Notes: generated by a model not told the origin, from the letters alone. A stretch of 64,000 bases of DNA from CBDUWP01 sp965370955 (GCA_965370955.1 CBDUWP010000001.1:11453-75452); one strand, 5' to 3'; counted from the stretch's first letter, positions 34,892-45,099 are shown. A program made the numbers and translations.

Positions 34892-36010
34892 ATGGCGAGC
34901 AATAAAATTTGGCAGAATGTGCCGAAAATAATTGTTATGGCTTTGGTTATGTGTGCTGTTTTTATCGCAGGATGCGGTAAGGAAAAGCCACGCTTTACAG
35001 CTGAACAAATGGCGATTATTCCTATGCCGCAAAAAACAAATTTGCCGGTAGCTTCCGGAGGATTTGTGCTATCTGTCGGAAATGAGACAGTGACATATCA
35101 AGATGTTATCGAGCCACTAAAAGAAAGAGCAACGCCAATTGCTAAAGTTAGCGATTTTGATACCTTCAAACGAAAATTCGGCGCGTTTGTCGATGGGTTT
35201 ATTATCAATAAAATTGCAGATATATTGTTGTACGAACAGGCAAAAGACAAGGTGGGCGATAATGTCGATGCGGCTATCAAAAAGGCAGTGGATGCGGAGG
35301 TTAGAAAATTTTTAGATGGTTTTAACGGCGATTGGGCTAGTGCTGAAAATGCTCTCAAAAAAGACGGTATGGATTGGCCGAAATTTAGAAGATATCAAAA
35401 GAAAATGATCTTGAGCCAATCTTATTTACATTCGGAGCTGCCGGACGAAATGCCGGTGACATATAGCCAACTCAAATTATATTATGATACCAATAAAGAT
35501 AAGTTTGGTGCAGCTGGTCAATTGAAGTTTCAACTGATAGATATCAATAGCAAAAAATTGAAGGAGCCGAATCAGTCGGCAAATGAACTGGCTCAAACCA
35601 TTATGGAAAAAATCAAGGCAGGCGGCGATTTCGGCAAATTGGCAAAAGAATATTCCAACGGTTATAGAGCGTCTTTAGGTGGTTTGTGGAAAACGATTGA
35701 GCCGGGATCCTTAGCGAAGCCATACGAAGCGATCGAAAAGGCAGTCGAAAACATTGCGGTCGGCGAAGTCATAGGCCCAGTAACGGCAGAAGAACACATC
35801 TTTATTATTAAATTGCTCCAAAAGGAAGAACCCTCTTGCCGAACGTTTAATCAGGTGCAAAAGGAAATAGAATCTGTCATAAAATTTCAACGGAAAAAAG
35901 ATGCGATCGATGATATGAATCGCAGAATTGTTGCTAGGGCGGATCTATCGGAAAAAGATATTTTTGTAAATTATTGCCTCGAAAGGTTGTATGTTAGTTG
36001 CCAAAACTAA
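34892..36010 (+). CDS. Parvulin-type peptidyl-prolyl isomerase lipoprotein (SurA/PrsA-like)
   Basis: A lipoprotein signal (ALVMCAVFIAGCGKEK) places it at the periplasmic side of a membrane. A helical chaperone part (about 60-190) is followed by a rotamase domain (about 200-310) with LAKEYSNGYRASLGGLWKTIEPGSL and IGPVTAEEHIFIIKLL, then a helical end; the architecture fits SurA or PrsA. The start at 34892 is set by GGAG 7 bases upstream; an upstream GTG at 34859 is less likely. Together with Skp and BamA it would serve outer membrane protein folding. 372 residues. Confidence 0.82.
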   Translation: MASNKIWQNVPKIIVMALVMCAVFIAGCGKEKPRFTAEQMAIIPMPQKTNLPVASGGFVLSVGNETVTYQDVIEPLKERATPIAKVSDFDTFKRKFGAFVDGFIINKIADILLYEQAKDKVGDNVDAAIKKAVDAEVRKFLDGFNGDWASAENALKKDGMDWPKFRRYQKKMILSQSYLHSELPDEMPVTYSQLKLYYDTNKDKFGAAGQLKFQLIDINSKKLKEPNQSANELAQTIMEKIKAGGDFGKLAKEYSNGYRASLGGLWKTIEPGSLAKPYEAIEKAVENIAVGEVIGPVTAEEHIFIIKLLQKEEPSCRTFNQVQKEIESVIKFQRKKDAIDDMNRRIVARADLSEKDIFVNYCLERLYVSCQN

Positions 36011-36019
36011 CTCATTATT

Positions 36020-36415
36020 ATGACGATAGCACATGGTATAGATCTAGTTGATTTTAAACGCATCAAGGAAATGGCGAGCCGACACGGTAACAGGTTCCTC
36101 GAAAGAATTTTTACCGATAAAGAGCAGGCCTATGCTAAAAATCATAAAAAAAATGAAATTGAAAAACTCGCAGGAAGATTTGCTGCTAAAGAAGCTGTCC
36201 TAAAACTTATCGGTACCGGATGGCGAGGCAAAATTGCATGGACCGATATCGAAATTGTTAACGACTCACTCGGTAAGCCATCTGTCAATGTCACCGGCGA
36301 AGTGAAAAAAATTATCGAGTCACTTAAAATAGAAGAAATAGCTATAAGCATTACCCATACAGCCGATTTCGCGATGGCTTCGGCTATAGCTGTTACGGAT
36401 AAACAACAGCTATGA
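36020..36415 (+). CDS. acpS: Holo-[acyl-carrier-protein] synthase
   Basis: Transfers 4'-phosphopantetheine from CoA to ACP, activating fatty acid (and here also lipid A) synthesis. Conserved motifs are HGIDLVDFKRIKEM with the magnesium aspartate, RIFTDKEQAYA and LAGRFAAKEAVLKLIG. 131 residues, usual size. It starts 10 bases after the isomerase gene and its stop overlaps the mnmG start by four bases (ATGA). Confidence 0.92.
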   Translation: MTIAHGIDLVDFKRIKEMASRHGNRFLERIFTDKEQAYAKNHKKNEIEKLAGRFAAKEAVLKLIGTGWRGKIAWTDIEIVNDSLGKPSVNVTGEVKKIIESLKIEEIAISITHTADFAMASAIAVTDKQQL

Positions 36416-38229
36416 AAACACGTTTCGATTGTATAGTAATAGGGGCGGGGCACGCAGGCATCGAAGCGGCGAACATAGCGGCAAAAGCGGGAGCAGACAC
36501 AGCACTTGTCACTATAAACAAAGACAACATCGCTGCGATGAGCTGCAATCCGGCAATCGGAGGTATGGCTAAGGGACAAATCGTGCGGGAAGTCGATGCG
36601 ATGGGCGGAGTCATGGCAAAAGCTATCGATGCGACAGGTTTGCAATTTCGGATTTTGAATCAGTCCAAAGGTCCTGCAGTACAATCGCCAAGAGCGCAAG
36701 CCGATAAATATGAATATGTCAAATGGATGACGAGCTATCTCGAAGAGGTAGAAAATCTCACCATAATCGAAGCGATGGCTGAAGATATTATTGTCAAAGA
36801 AGGAGGCGCTCGCGGGGTTATTTGTAAAGACGGTAGGCGACTGGAAAGCAAAACAGTTATTGTGACAACCGGAACATTTCTGCGAGGAGTTATGCATATC
36901 GGCCTCGAACAATTCGAAGGCGGAAGAATGGGAGAATTGCCGAGCGTGAGGCTGTCAATGTCACTGCAAAGGCTGGGATTTAAGGCTGGAAGGTTAAAAA
37001 CCGGAACGCCTGTCAGGCTCGATGGCGCAACTGTAGATGTCGATCGATTGGAAATGCAGCCGGGAGACGCAATTCCAAAGCCGTTTTCCTTTTTGAATGA
37101 TTCGATTACGCAAGAGCAAATCCCCTGCTGGATGACATATACCAACGAAAAAATGCACGCATTGTTAAAGGATAATCTTGATAAAGCGCCGCTGTATTCA
37201 GGGCAAATTGTGTCGACCGGACCGCGATATTGTCCGAGCATAGAAAGCAAAATAATCCGATTTGCTGATAAAAAAAGGCATCTCGTACATCTCGAACCGG
37301 AAGATAGGGCTATGACGACTATATACTGCAACGGAATCAGCACGTCTTATCCAAGGGATATTCAGCGGCAGATGATTAAGATGATGCAGGGGACTGAAAA
37401 TGCTAAAATTGTGAAATATGCCTATGCGATCGAGTATGATTATTTTGCTCCGTCGCAATTGACGAGGTCGCTGGAAACCAAGCTGGTGGATGGGTTGTTT
37501 TTTGCCGGACAAATAAATGGAACCAGCGGATATGAAGAGGCGGCTGGGCAAGGTTTGGTCGCCGGTATTAACGCGGTCTTGAAAATGAATAACAAAGAGC
37601 CGCTTGTTTTGGCTCGAGATCAGGCTTATATCGGCGTGCTGATCGATGATCTGTTGACTCGCGAAATCGATGAGCCATATCGAATGTTTACGTCGCGAGC
37701 AGAATATCGACTGCTGCTGCGATCTGATAATGCAGATAGAAGACTGACCGAAATCGCTCACAAAGTCGGCGTTATCAGCGGTCGTCGATGGCAGAAATAT
37801 TGCGACAAAATGAAGAATATTAAAAAGCTGAAAAAGTTTTTGAAGACTAATAAAAAAAATGGCGTAAGCCTGTGGAAATATCTGGAACGGCCAAACAATG
37901 AACTCGCTGGCAAGATTGCTGATTATGAGTTTGTCAAAGAGCATGAAATCAATAGCGAGCAAATTGAGGCGGCTGTGATCGATGCCAAATATGGTGGATA
38001 TCTCGTGAAGCAGCAAAGGCTTGTCGAATCATTTAAAACGCTGGATAATCAAAGAATACCTCAAGAGATCGATTACAAAAAAGTTGAGCATTTGAGGTCG
38101 GAGGCTTTTGAAAAACTCACGAGTTTTAATCCTGAAACACTGGGACAGGCCAGCCGTATCAGCGGTATAACGCCGGCGGATATCATGGTCTTGCAAGTAC
38201 ATTTTAAAAAGTATAAATATAAATCGTGA
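36412..38229 (+). CDS. mnmG: tRNA uridine-5-carboxymethylaminomethyl modification enzyme MnmG (GidA)
   Basis: FAD protein that with MnmE modifies the wobble uridine of several tRNAs. The N-terminal dinucleotide motif VIGAGHAGIEAANIAAKAG, MSCNPAIGGMAKGQIVREVDAMGG, PRYCPSIESKIIRF, FFAGQINGTSGYEEAAGQGLVAGINA and RAEYRLLLRSDNADRRLT are all signature stretches. 605 residues. It overlaps acpS, so the two are translationally coupled. mnmE is not in the window. Confidence 0.95.
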   Translation: MKTRFDCIVIGAGHAGIEAANIAAKAGADTALVTINKDNIAAMSCNPAIGGMAKGQIVREVDAMGGVMAKAIDATGLQFRILNQSKGPAVQSPRAQADKYEYVKWMTSYLEEVENLTIIEAMAEDIIVKEGGARGVICKDGRRLESKTVIVTTGTFLRGVMHIGLEQFEGGRMGELPSVRLSMSLQRLGFKAGRLKTGTPVRLDGATVDVDRLEMQPGDAIPKPFSFLNDSITQEQIPCWMTYTNEKMHALLKDNLDKAPLYSGQIVSTGPRYCPSIESKIIRFADKKRHLVHLEPEDRAMTTIYCNGISTSYPRDIQRQMIKMMQGTENAKIVKYAYAIEYDYFAPSQLTRSLETKLVDGLFFAGQINGTSGYEEAAGQGLVAGINAVLKMNNKEPLVLARDQAYIGVLIDDLLTREIDEPYRMFTSRAEYRLLLRSDNADRRLTEIAHKVGVISGRRWQKYCDKMKNIKKLKKFLKTNKKNGVSLWKYLERPNNELAGKIADYEFVKEHEINSEQIEAAVIDAKYGGYLVKQQRLVESFKTLDNQRIPQEIDYKKVEHLRSEAFEKLTSFNPETLGQASRISGITPADIMVLQVHFKKYKYKS

Positions 38230-38247
38230 TATTTTAGTTGTTAGCCT

Positions 38248-39264
38248 ATGTTAGAATTAACTGATAATGTCTATAATCGTTATTTAGGCCGGCCGGATAG
38301 AAAGCTGAAAATTTGGCGAGATGCCGGCTTGATGTTGACATATAAATGCAACTGCAGCTGCGAATTTTGTTATTACAATTGTAATATGCAAAAAGACGGA
38401 CTAATGTCACTTGAAACGGCTATGTCCAGTTGGATGTCACTGGTCGATATTGCAGGGGGCGCAGCGAGGATCCATATCACAGGAGGTGAGCCATTTTTAT
38501 ATTGGGACAGGCTCTGCGAGATATTAGATCAAGCGAAAAAACAAAAGCTAAAGCCAGCGTATTTTGTGGAGACCAATGGCTTTTGGGCTGACGATAAGGC
38601 GGGGCAAAAACTTTCGGAACTTAAAAAATTTGATATTGGCCAGCTTCGCATAAGCTGCGATCCGTTTCATCAGGAATATGTCGAAATTGAAAAAGTTCGC
38701 AAATTGTGCCGGATGGCGGAGGATATTTTAGGGCCGGATCGAGTGCTTGTCAGGTGGCGCGATTATTTGGAAGATGACAACTTCGGCAAACTCAGTGACA
38801 TGACAAAATCGCAAAGGTTAAAAGCATATGTAGAATCTGTGCGAAAATTTCCATGTATGTTTAATGGCAGGGCAGCAAAGGCGATCGCAGATGAAATGGC
38901 CGATAAAACGGTTGGCCAGCTAGCTCAACAAAATTGTAAAAAAGCGTTATTGTCGGCCCAAGGGGTGCATATCGATCCATTTGGCAACGTTTTTAGCGGT
39001 TCCTGCAGCGGGCTTATTGCGGGCAATGTCAACGATAGGCCTCTGGCTGCGATATGGCGAGAGTTTGATCCGGCAAATGCGGAGGTTTTCGGCGTTTTGT
39101 ATAATGCAGGGCCTGTTGGATTTTTGGCAGAGGCTGAAAAGCTCGGCTATCAGCAGAAAGCGAAATATGCCAGTAAATGCCATTTATGTAATGATCTGAG
39201 GTGTTTTTTGTTTGAAAAAGGGCGATTTAAGAACATTTTTGGCCCAAAACAAATCTTGCAATAA
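38248..39264 (+). CDS. Radical SAM protein, function unknown
   Basis: 338 residues. The CxxxCxxC cluster motif sits at C34, C38 and C41 (TYKCNCSCEFCYYNC, with extra cysteines at 36 and 45), followed by the glycine-rich SAM motif HITGGEPFLYW. Near the C-terminus CHLCNDLRCF and SGSCSGLIAGN provide cysteines as in SPASM-type auxiliary cluster domains. This layout is seen in enzymes that modify peptides or prime maturases, but no short precursor peptide gene is evident beside it. It starts 18 bases after mnmG and may share its transcript. Substrate not predictable. Confidence 0.75.
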   Translation: MLELTDNVYNRYLGRPDRKLKIWRDAGLMLTYKCNCSCEFCYYNCNMQKDGLMSLETAMSSWMSLVDIAGGAARIHITGGEPFLYWDRLCEILDQAKKQKLKPAYFVETNGFWADDKAGQKLSELKKFDIGQLRISCDPFHQEYVEIEKVRKLCRMAEDILGPDRVLVRWRDYLEDDNFGKLSDMTKSQRLKAYVESVRKFPCMFNGRAAKAIADEMADKTVGQLAQQNCKKALLSAQGVHIDPFGNVFSGSCSGLIAGNVNDRPLAAIWREFDPANAEVFGVLYNAGPVGFLAEAEKLGYQQKAKYASKCHLCNDLRCFLFEKGRFKNIFGPKQILQ

Positions 39265-39564
39265 GTTAAAAAGCAAAGTGGGGTATGTTGTGATTTGCGT
39301 TTTTTGGCTTATTATCTCATCTTTTCCGTAAAATAATCGTTGTTTATCTGAACATTTTTTGCCCTTAAACCCTATAATAAATAGCTTTTCTGTCGTTTCT
39401 TGGTGTTTATGACGAGAGCATCTCCAAGGGCTGTGCTAATTCTGGTTTATAGCATTGACCATTATTATAAATTAGTTTCTATTACGTTATTATTAAGTAG
39501 GCACCGGCGCCATTTTTGGTGTGTTTTTAACTTTGAATTTGTTGTTTTATAATTGGTGTAAATT
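39265..39564. other. 300-base intergenic region before the MBOAT locus
   Basis: No ORF of note, strongly T-rich. Near its start GCAAA/TTTGC flank a loop and are followed by six T, a weak terminator for the mnmG transcript. A hairpin at 39501-39528 is listed separately. A TATAAT at the end (about 20 bases before the MBOAT start) lacks a good -35. Confidence 0.4.
39501..39528 (+). terminator. Weak terminator-like hairpin upstream of the MBOAT gene
   Basis: GCACC pairs with GGTGT around a 12-base loop containing GGCGCC, followed by GTTTTT. Only five pairs, so low confidence. Confidence 0.25.
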
Positions 39565-40971
39565 ATGGCTTATTTTCTCGAGCAGTTTAGTAAACTTGAT
39601 CTTAAAACTTGGCCATTTGCTCTGTTTTTTGTGGCGTTTTTTGCGATTTATTTGATCTCTAGGCGTACAAAATTATGGCCGCATTGGATACTTATTGGTT
39701 CCTATGTTTTTTACGGTTTGTGGAACTGGTGGTATTTGGCGCTGATCGCATATGCTACTTCGGTCGACTATGTCGTTGTTCGGCGAATGGACAAAAAAGG
39801 CAAAAGCAAAGTTTGGCTGGCAATAGGGATTTTGAACAATATCGCGATTTTGGGCTTTTTCAAATATTGCAGGTTTTTCCTGACTAATCTAAATGCTGTC
39901 TTAGACAAAATGGGTACAGCTTTTCAAGTGACAATACCGGAAAAGGCTTTGGCTATCGGCGCAGTCGGTATGAGTTTTTATATCTTTAAGTCCATTGGCT
40001 ATCTGGTTGATTATTATCGCGGCGATATCGATCGGGAACCAAACTATGTGCGTTATGCAGCTTTTGTGTCGTTTTTTCCGCTGTTGATCAATGGGCCTAT
40101 CGAAAGAGGCAAAAATTTATTGCCGCAGCTTAATAAAAAGCCGGCTCTAACCGTGACGAAATTTACTGATGGCTTATCGATTTTTTTGGTGGGGATGTTC
40201 AAAAATGTGGCTCTGGCTGCGCCGCTGAAAATCTATGCTGATAAAATTTATGATTTGCCGGATTTTTTCAGTGCGGCTCATTTGATAATGGGTACCTTTG
40301 CGTTCGGCTGGTGGCTGTATTTTAGCTTTAGCGGTTATTCCGATATGGCGCGAGGCGTTAGTAAGATGCTGGGCTTTGAGATAATGATAAACTTTAATAA
40401 TCCGTATCTGGCAACAGGTGTGAGCGATTTCTGGCGAAGATGGCATATCAGTCTCTCGACATGGTTTAGAGATTATCTATATATACCGCTGGGCGGCAGT
40501 CGCGTGGGCAAATTGCATATCTATTTTAATCTGTTTGCTGTGATGCTTGTTTCCGGCTTGTGGCATGGGGCGGCTTGGACCTTTATTATCTGGGGGGCGA
40601 TTCATGGGCTAGCTATGAGCCTGCTTCGCGGACTCGAACGAAGAAGCTTCTATAAGGAAAAATATCCCAAAATACTCAAACAATTAACGACGTTTATTAT
40701 TGTTATGTTTGCTTGGATATTTTTCAGAGCAGAATCTCTAGAGGTTGCTAAAACTATTGTCACTAGAGTTTTTACTGCCGGCTTTGAAAATCCGGAATTT
40801 CCAATCTGGATATTGTTTTTGATAATGGCTGTATGGGTTTACGAATTTGCCTATGAGTCGAAGCTCAGGGGATTTTTGCGAAATCCGTTTGTCAAAATAT
40901 CCATAGCTAGTTTTATGATTCTCTATCTATGTCTATGTGCTTCAATACCAAAAGTGTTCGTCTACAATTAG
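39565..40971 (+). CDS. MBOAT-family membrane-bound O-acyltransferase (AlgI-like)
   Basis: Polytopic membrane protein of 468 residues. Family marks are SFYIFKSIGYLVDYYRGDI, FPLLINGPIERGKNLLPQL, SGYSDMARGVSKMLGFEIMINFNNPY, FWRRWHISLSTWFRDYLYIPLGGSR, and the catalytic histidine in SGLWHGAAWTFIIWGAIHG near residue 334. AlgI-like enzymes pass acetyl groups across the membrane to a periplasmic partner that acylates exopolysaccharide. The next gene encodes an SGNH protein of the right type. The target polymer is unknown. A closer start is not needed: the ATG fits the N-terminal pattern. Confidence 0.88.
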   Translation: MAYFLEQFSKLDLKTWPFALFFVAFFAIYLISRRTKLWPHWILIGSYVFYGLWNWWYLALIAYATSVDYVVVRRMDKKGKSKVWLAIGILNNIAILGFFKYCRFFLTNLNAVLDKMGTAFQVTIPEKALAIGAVGMSFYIFKSIGYLVDYYRGDIDREPNYVRYAAFVSFFPLLINGPIERGKNLLPQLNKKPALTVTKFTDGLSIFLVGMFKNVALAAPLKIYADKIYDLPDFFSAAHLIMGTFAFGWWLYFSFSGYSDMARGVSKMLGFEIMINFNNPYLATGVSDFWRRWHISLSTWFRDYLYIPLGGSRVGKLHIYFNLFAVMLVSGLWHGAAWTFIIWGAIHGLAMSLLRGLERRSFYKEKYPKILKQLTTFIIVMFAWIFFRAESLEVAKTIVTRVFTAGFENPEFPIWILFLIMAVWVYEFAYESKLRGFLRNPFVKISIASFMILYLCLCASIPKVFVYN

Positions 40972-40990
40972 TTGTGAGGTTGCCTGTAAA

Positions 40991-42118
40991 ATGTTAAAAC
41001 AAAAAAATAAAGCGAGCAAAGACTCTGATTGTTTTGCATCTAACGAAGTCAGATTGTCACTCGGTCAGTGGGTGATAACAATAATTGTGGTGCTGATTTT
41101 CTTTGCTGTAATTCCAGCTATATGGTCTGGTATCGATGGCTTCGGTCCGACCGAAGAAAATGATTTCAGGAATCCATACGATTGGGGCTATGACTATTGG
41201 ATGTATGGCAGATCGCTGGCTGATACCTATGCTGTTGGCAAAATACCGATTATTGGCGACTCTGTAATATGGGGAGCATACGCTGATAAGGATCAGACTC
41301 TGCCGGCTAATTTAAATAGGTTGGCGAAAAAAAATCTCTTTGCAAACTGTGCCATCGACGGCCTCCATCCTGTGGTGATGAATGGATTGTTGGAAAATTA
41401 CGGCAAAGTCATCAAAAATAAGCCAGTTATCATAAATTTGAATCTGCTTTGGATGACTTCAAAAAAACAGGATCTAAGCGTAAATGAACCGATAAGTTTT
41501 AATCATCAAAATCTAGCTCCTCAATTTACTTTGGCTTGCAATAAGCCAGAGATCGCAGTGGCGGCGGGAGTTGTTGCCGATAGAGCATCGAAATTTTTCC
41601 TGTTCAGCAATCACCTTAAGCTTATCTGTATTGATAATATGAAGCTCGATGATTGGCTTTGTGATAATCCATACGTTAATCCTTTTGCGAAAATTAAAGA
41701 AAAAACCGCCGAGCAAGTGAATAAGCAGAAAGAACATAAGCCGCAAAGCTGGGTCGAAAAAGGTATTCAAACGCAGGACTTCAAATGGGTTATGCCGAAA
41801 GATTCGTATCAGTGGGCTAGTTTCAAACAAGTATTAAAACTTTTGGAAGCTAGAGGTAATGACGTTTTTGTGATTTTTGGCACGTTTAATCACCATATGC
41901 TGACAGAACAAAGTGCGGCTAAATATCGTATTATAAGAGGCGAAATTGTAACGTGGCTAAGCGAAAACAATGTGAAGTTTTATTCTGCTGGAGATTTGCC
42001 AAGTGAATTGTTTGCTGATGGAAGCCATCCGCTGGCAAATGGTTACACCATCATCGCAGAAAAATTGTATAACGATGAAGCTTTTCAGAGTTGGCTAGAA
42101 AATTTGGATAGAAAGTAA
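40991..42118 (+). CDS. Membrane-anchored SGNH-fold protein, likely acyltransferase partner of the MBOAT enzyme
   Basis: 375 residues. One N-terminal membrane segment (WVITIIVVLIFFAVIPAIW) anchors a periplasmic SGNH domain: the serine lies in IIGDSVIWGAY (about 90) and the aspartate/histidine pair in DGSHPLANGY (about 343). This is the layout of AlgJ/AlgX-type partners that transfer acetyl groups delivered by an MBOAT protein. I place the start at the ATG at 40991, 20 bases after the MBOAT stop; an upstream ATG at 40937 lies inside the MBOAT gene. The gene ends three bases before the following CBM9-like gene. Confidence 0.75.
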   Translation: MLKQKNKASKDSDCFASNEVRLSLGQWVITIIVVLIFFAVIPAIWSGIDGFGPTEENDFRNPYDWGYDYWMYGRSLADTYAVGKIPIIGDSVIWGAYADKDQTLPANLNRLAKKNLFANCAIDGLHPVVMNGLLENYGKVIKNKPVIINLNLLWMTSKKQDLSVNEPISFNHQNLAPQFTLACNKPEIAVAAGVVADRASKFFLFSNHLKLICIDNMKLDDWLCDNPYVNPFAKIKEKTAEQVNKQKEHKPQSWVEKGIQTQDFKWVMPKDSYQWASFKQVLKLLEARGNDVFVIFGTFNHHMLTEQSAAKYRIIRGEIVTWLSENNVKFYSAGDLPSELFADGSHPLANGYTIIAEKLYNDEAFQSWLENLDRK

Positions 42119-42121
42119 ATT

Positions 42122-45094
42122 ATGAATAATAAAAGTATTTGTCTGTCGCTGCTACTCGGTTTGATGTTGGGGGCTTGTTCAGTTTTTGCCGCCAGCTTAA
42201 AAACTTATGAGGCTGCTGTTTTAGCACAGGCGCCACTAATCGATGGCGAGATTGATTCCGATCCAGCGTGGAAAGATGCTAAATATGTTTCGCAAATGTC
42301 ACTTTGGTCAGATAACGCTATTGGCGAAAAACCCAAAGCCGACAGGCAAACTTTTTTCAAGCTGGGCTATACTGGTAAAGCTTTGTTCATTGCAATTAAA
42401 TGTAATGAGCCAAACGTCGCTGATCTAGTTGTTTCTGGATCTGGTGGAAAATTGTGGCTTGAAGATAGCGTTGAAGTTTTTCTTAAAACGGAAATGGGCG
42501 ATGACTATTTTCATTTTATCGCTAATGCCCAAGCCAACAAAATCGCAGCGATGGGTAAGGCAATTCCAAAAGATCAAGGTTGGAACTGGAAAGCGGTAGC
42601 GAAAAAGAATAAAGATTGTTTCTCTGTGGAACTGGAAATTCCATGGCCGCTGTTGATGGATATTCCAGCCGAAGGCAGCCAGTGGGGCTTGAATATATGT
42701 AGAAATGTTCGCAGCGGAGGTGCAAATCTTAGCCAAACTTGGGCAAATGTCGAAAACACATTTCATGATCCAAACAATTTTGGCCAGCTGCTTCTAACTG
42801 AGGACATCTCAATGGAAGACATGATGGCTAATCAGGAAACCATGGAGCAAGTAGATGATTCGCTCTTTGTCTATTCAAAACCGACAGCTGGAATATATAT
42901 CGGGCGCGGCAAAGACGTTAGCAGAATAGCTTATTACAATGGCGGACATGTTAATCCGCAAATTTCCTATGACGAACAAAAGGTGCTGTTTCATTCGTTA
43001 AAAAATGGCAAAAGTTGGGTTTCTGTTTGTGATGTCGATGGCAAAAATCCAAAGCAGATTCATCAGGCGGCCCAAAGCAGATGGTCATTTGACGGCAGTA
43101 AAATTGTTTCAAATATTGATGGCAAGATCGTTGAAATAATCCTCAGCGATAATAGCCAAAAAACTATCGATACCAATGGTTTGACAAATTGCAAATTGCC
43201 CGGCTATATGCCTGATGGCAAGGTATTTTTTGTCGCAACTGATAGCAAAAATACGGAAGGCTTATATGTCGAAGGTGACAGTGAGCCTTTGATTACAGGC
43301 GATATTTATTCGCCGGCGAGTGCTAGTTATGATCAGGCTAAAATCGCAGTCAGTATCGGCGGCCATATTTACTTGGTTGATGTGGCAACTAAAAAGGCTG
43401 GCTTATTGACGTTAGCAGGTGGTGTGCAAACTTGGCCAACATGGGCCAAAGACAATCAGTCACTCTGTTATGCTCAAAGTGCAACATTGCTCGATGGCCC
43501 AAGGGATATATATAATGTTGAAATTGAAAATCCAACACAAGTATCGCTAGTAACGAGAGAAGTGGATACAGGGTTTGATTTTCATGGTGTAAAATTTGCT
43601 CAATGGTCACAGAAAGCTGTCAAAGGTGCTAATTTTGATGTGCAAAAATCTTCTGCAACTGCCAAAATTACAACAGATTGGTTTGTATTGAATATCGATT
43701 CTGAAATCAAGCTGACCTCTGGCAAGGAGACAATGACAATAGTCTTAAAGCCAAAAGATGGTTCGGCGGCAGGTAATGTCAAATCAGTTAAGGTGACAGA
43801 AAAGAATAAATATAATGCTCAGATTGAAGTGACTTTTGATGATCCGAAAAAATATGCGACTGTTTTCTTATCAGCAGGTTCGCCGGTTGTCACTATCAAA
43901 GCGAGTAAAGCGATAGCGAAAATTGCAATTGAGGGCAAGCTGTCCGCAGTTATAGTTCCCGATAGGTTAGCTAGTGACATGATTATCACAGCTGATAGCA
44001 ATAAGCCCAAAAACATGCCGCTTGGTAAGGTTGCTTTCGTTGCAGCTGGAACCAAAGAGACTGGCCAGATGGTTGTGGTCGCAGGCGATAATGCAAAAGT
44101 TCAAGATGTGGCTGTCAGGCAAGGTGCGGCAACTCTTGAGGCGATCGAGATTTGTGCTTGCGATAAGGTTCATCTGACAATATTGCCGACCGAAAAAGCT
44201 TTCGTTGTTAAAAAGCCAGAAGGTGACAAGGTACTTTGGTCGAAGCCGTTTCATGCTAATTGGCGGCTCGTTGCTTCTGGCGATGGCTATCAGGCATATT
44301 CGGAATTGTGGAACGAAGATGCTGTTGGCCAGCTTAAAAAGCCGGAGCTGTCTATCAAAGATTTTAACGGTAAAGCGAAGCTAGCGGTTGTTTATGCCTA
44401 TGAAAGAGATTGGCATAGCCCGCTCGATTTTTATAGCGTCGGGGATGTGCTGCGTGATTGTTTGGGTGTCGACAAGGCTTATAAAAGGCTGAGTGTTAAA
44501 GAGGCTAGGAACTATAGAACATGCAGGAGACGGACGATGCAGCCGGAAATTGAACCTCTGCTCGATTTTATGTTGAAGGTCAGAACACCGGGCTATAAAC
44601 GGGTTAGGCCGATGCTGAATAATTTTGCTAGCGATGTTATAGCCCTTATAGGTGGTATGGAGAAAAGGATTGGCCAGTGCCGGCGATTTGAAAAGGCGAT
44701 TAAACATTTGGCTGCGAAGATCAATAAAAGCCAAATTGATTCGATTGTCGAAAAGCATATGAAAAAAATCAGCGAAATCGCAACCGAAAATTGGGCAAAA
44801 GATATCGTAGAATTAAGGGCTGGACTTAAAACTATCGGCGAAAAAAGAAAAGCAAGAGAGTTTATTGAAAAGGCAAAAAACATTGCCGACAAGAGAAAAG
44901 AAATTATCACCCAATATCGTCAGTTAGCGAAAGACCTGAGGCAAGCGGCTGTTGTCTCTTTAGCTGACGGCTCAATGGATGCTAATGATGTTGCTAAAAT
45001 TAAGGCGATTACAGATAAAATTCTTTCCTATAGATATTATATGGAAGGCGATTGGCGGGGCGAGTTGCCGCTGAAAAATAAAAAGGAGATGTGA
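42122..45094 (+). CDS. Large secreted protein: CBM9-like domain, beta-propeller, unknown module, coiled coil
   Basis: 990 residues. A signal peptide (LSLLLGLMLGACSVFA) may be a lipoprotein signal (LGAC), then a CBM9/DOMON-like sandwich (about 35-235: LIDGEIDSDPAWKDA, LWLEDSVEVFLKT, WGLNICRNVR) typical of glycan- or haem-binding exported proteins. About 260-480 has TolB/WD40-like repeats (ISYDEQKVLFHS, RWSFDGSKIV, ASYDQAKIAVS). Then a beta-rich module (490-750) shared with the next protein, and a lysine-rich helical end (about 830-970). No enzyme motif. Probably binds a surface or external polymer. The gene lies directly after the SGNH gene. Confidence 0.6.
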   Translation: MNNKSICLSLLLGLMLGACSVFAASLKTYEAAVLAQAPLIDGEIDSDPAWKDAKYVSQMSLWSDNAIGEKPKADRQTFFKLGYTGKALFIAIKCNEPNVADLVVSGSGGKLWLEDSVEVFLKTEMGDDYFHFIANAQANKIAAMGKAIPKDQGWNWKAVAKKNKDCFSVELEIPWPLLMDIPAEGSQWGLNICRNVRSGGANLSQTWANVENTFHDPNNFGQLLLTEDISMEDMMANQETMEQVDDSLFVYSKPTAGIYIGRGKDVSRIAYYNGGHVNPQISYDEQKVLFHSLKNGKSWVSVCDVDGKNPKQIHQAAQSRWSFDGSKIVSNIDGKIVEIILSDNSQKTIDTNGLTNCKLPGYMPDGKVFFVATDSKNTEGLYVEGDSEPLITGDIYSPASASYDQAKIAVSIGGHIYLVDVATKKAGLLTLAGGVQTWPTWAKDNQSLCYAQSATLLDGPRDIYNVEIENPTQVSLVTREVDTGFDFHGVKFAQWSQKAVKGANFDVQKSSATAKITTDWFVLNIDSEIKLTSGKETMTIVLKPKDGSAAGNVKSVKVTEKNKYNAQIEVTFDDPKKYATVFLSAGSPVVTIKASKAIAKIAIEGKLSAVIVPDRLASDMIITADSNKPKNMPLGKVAFVAAGTKETGQMVVVAGDNAKVQDVAVRQGAATLEAIEICACDKVHLTILPTEKAFVVKKPEGDKVLWSKPFHANWRLVASGDGYQAYSELWNEDAVGQLKKPELSIKDFNGKAKLAVVYAYERDWHSPLDFYSVGDVLRDCLGVDKAYKRLSVKEARNYRTCRRRTMQPEIEPLLDFMLKVRTPGYKRVRPMLNNFASDVIALIGGMEKRIGQCRRFEKAIKHLAAKINKSQIDSIVEKHMKKISEIATENWAKDIVELRAGLKTIGEKRKAREFIEKAKNIADKRKEIITQYRQLAKDLRQAAVVSLADGSMDANDVAKIKAITDKILSYRYYMEGDWRGELPLKNKKEM

Positions 45095-45099
45095 TTGAT

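Noticed and set aside
36142..36912. 256-codon minus-strand ORF across acpS and mnmG
   Set aside because: Covers two certain genes on the other strand and has Cys/Ser/Phe-rich shadow composition.
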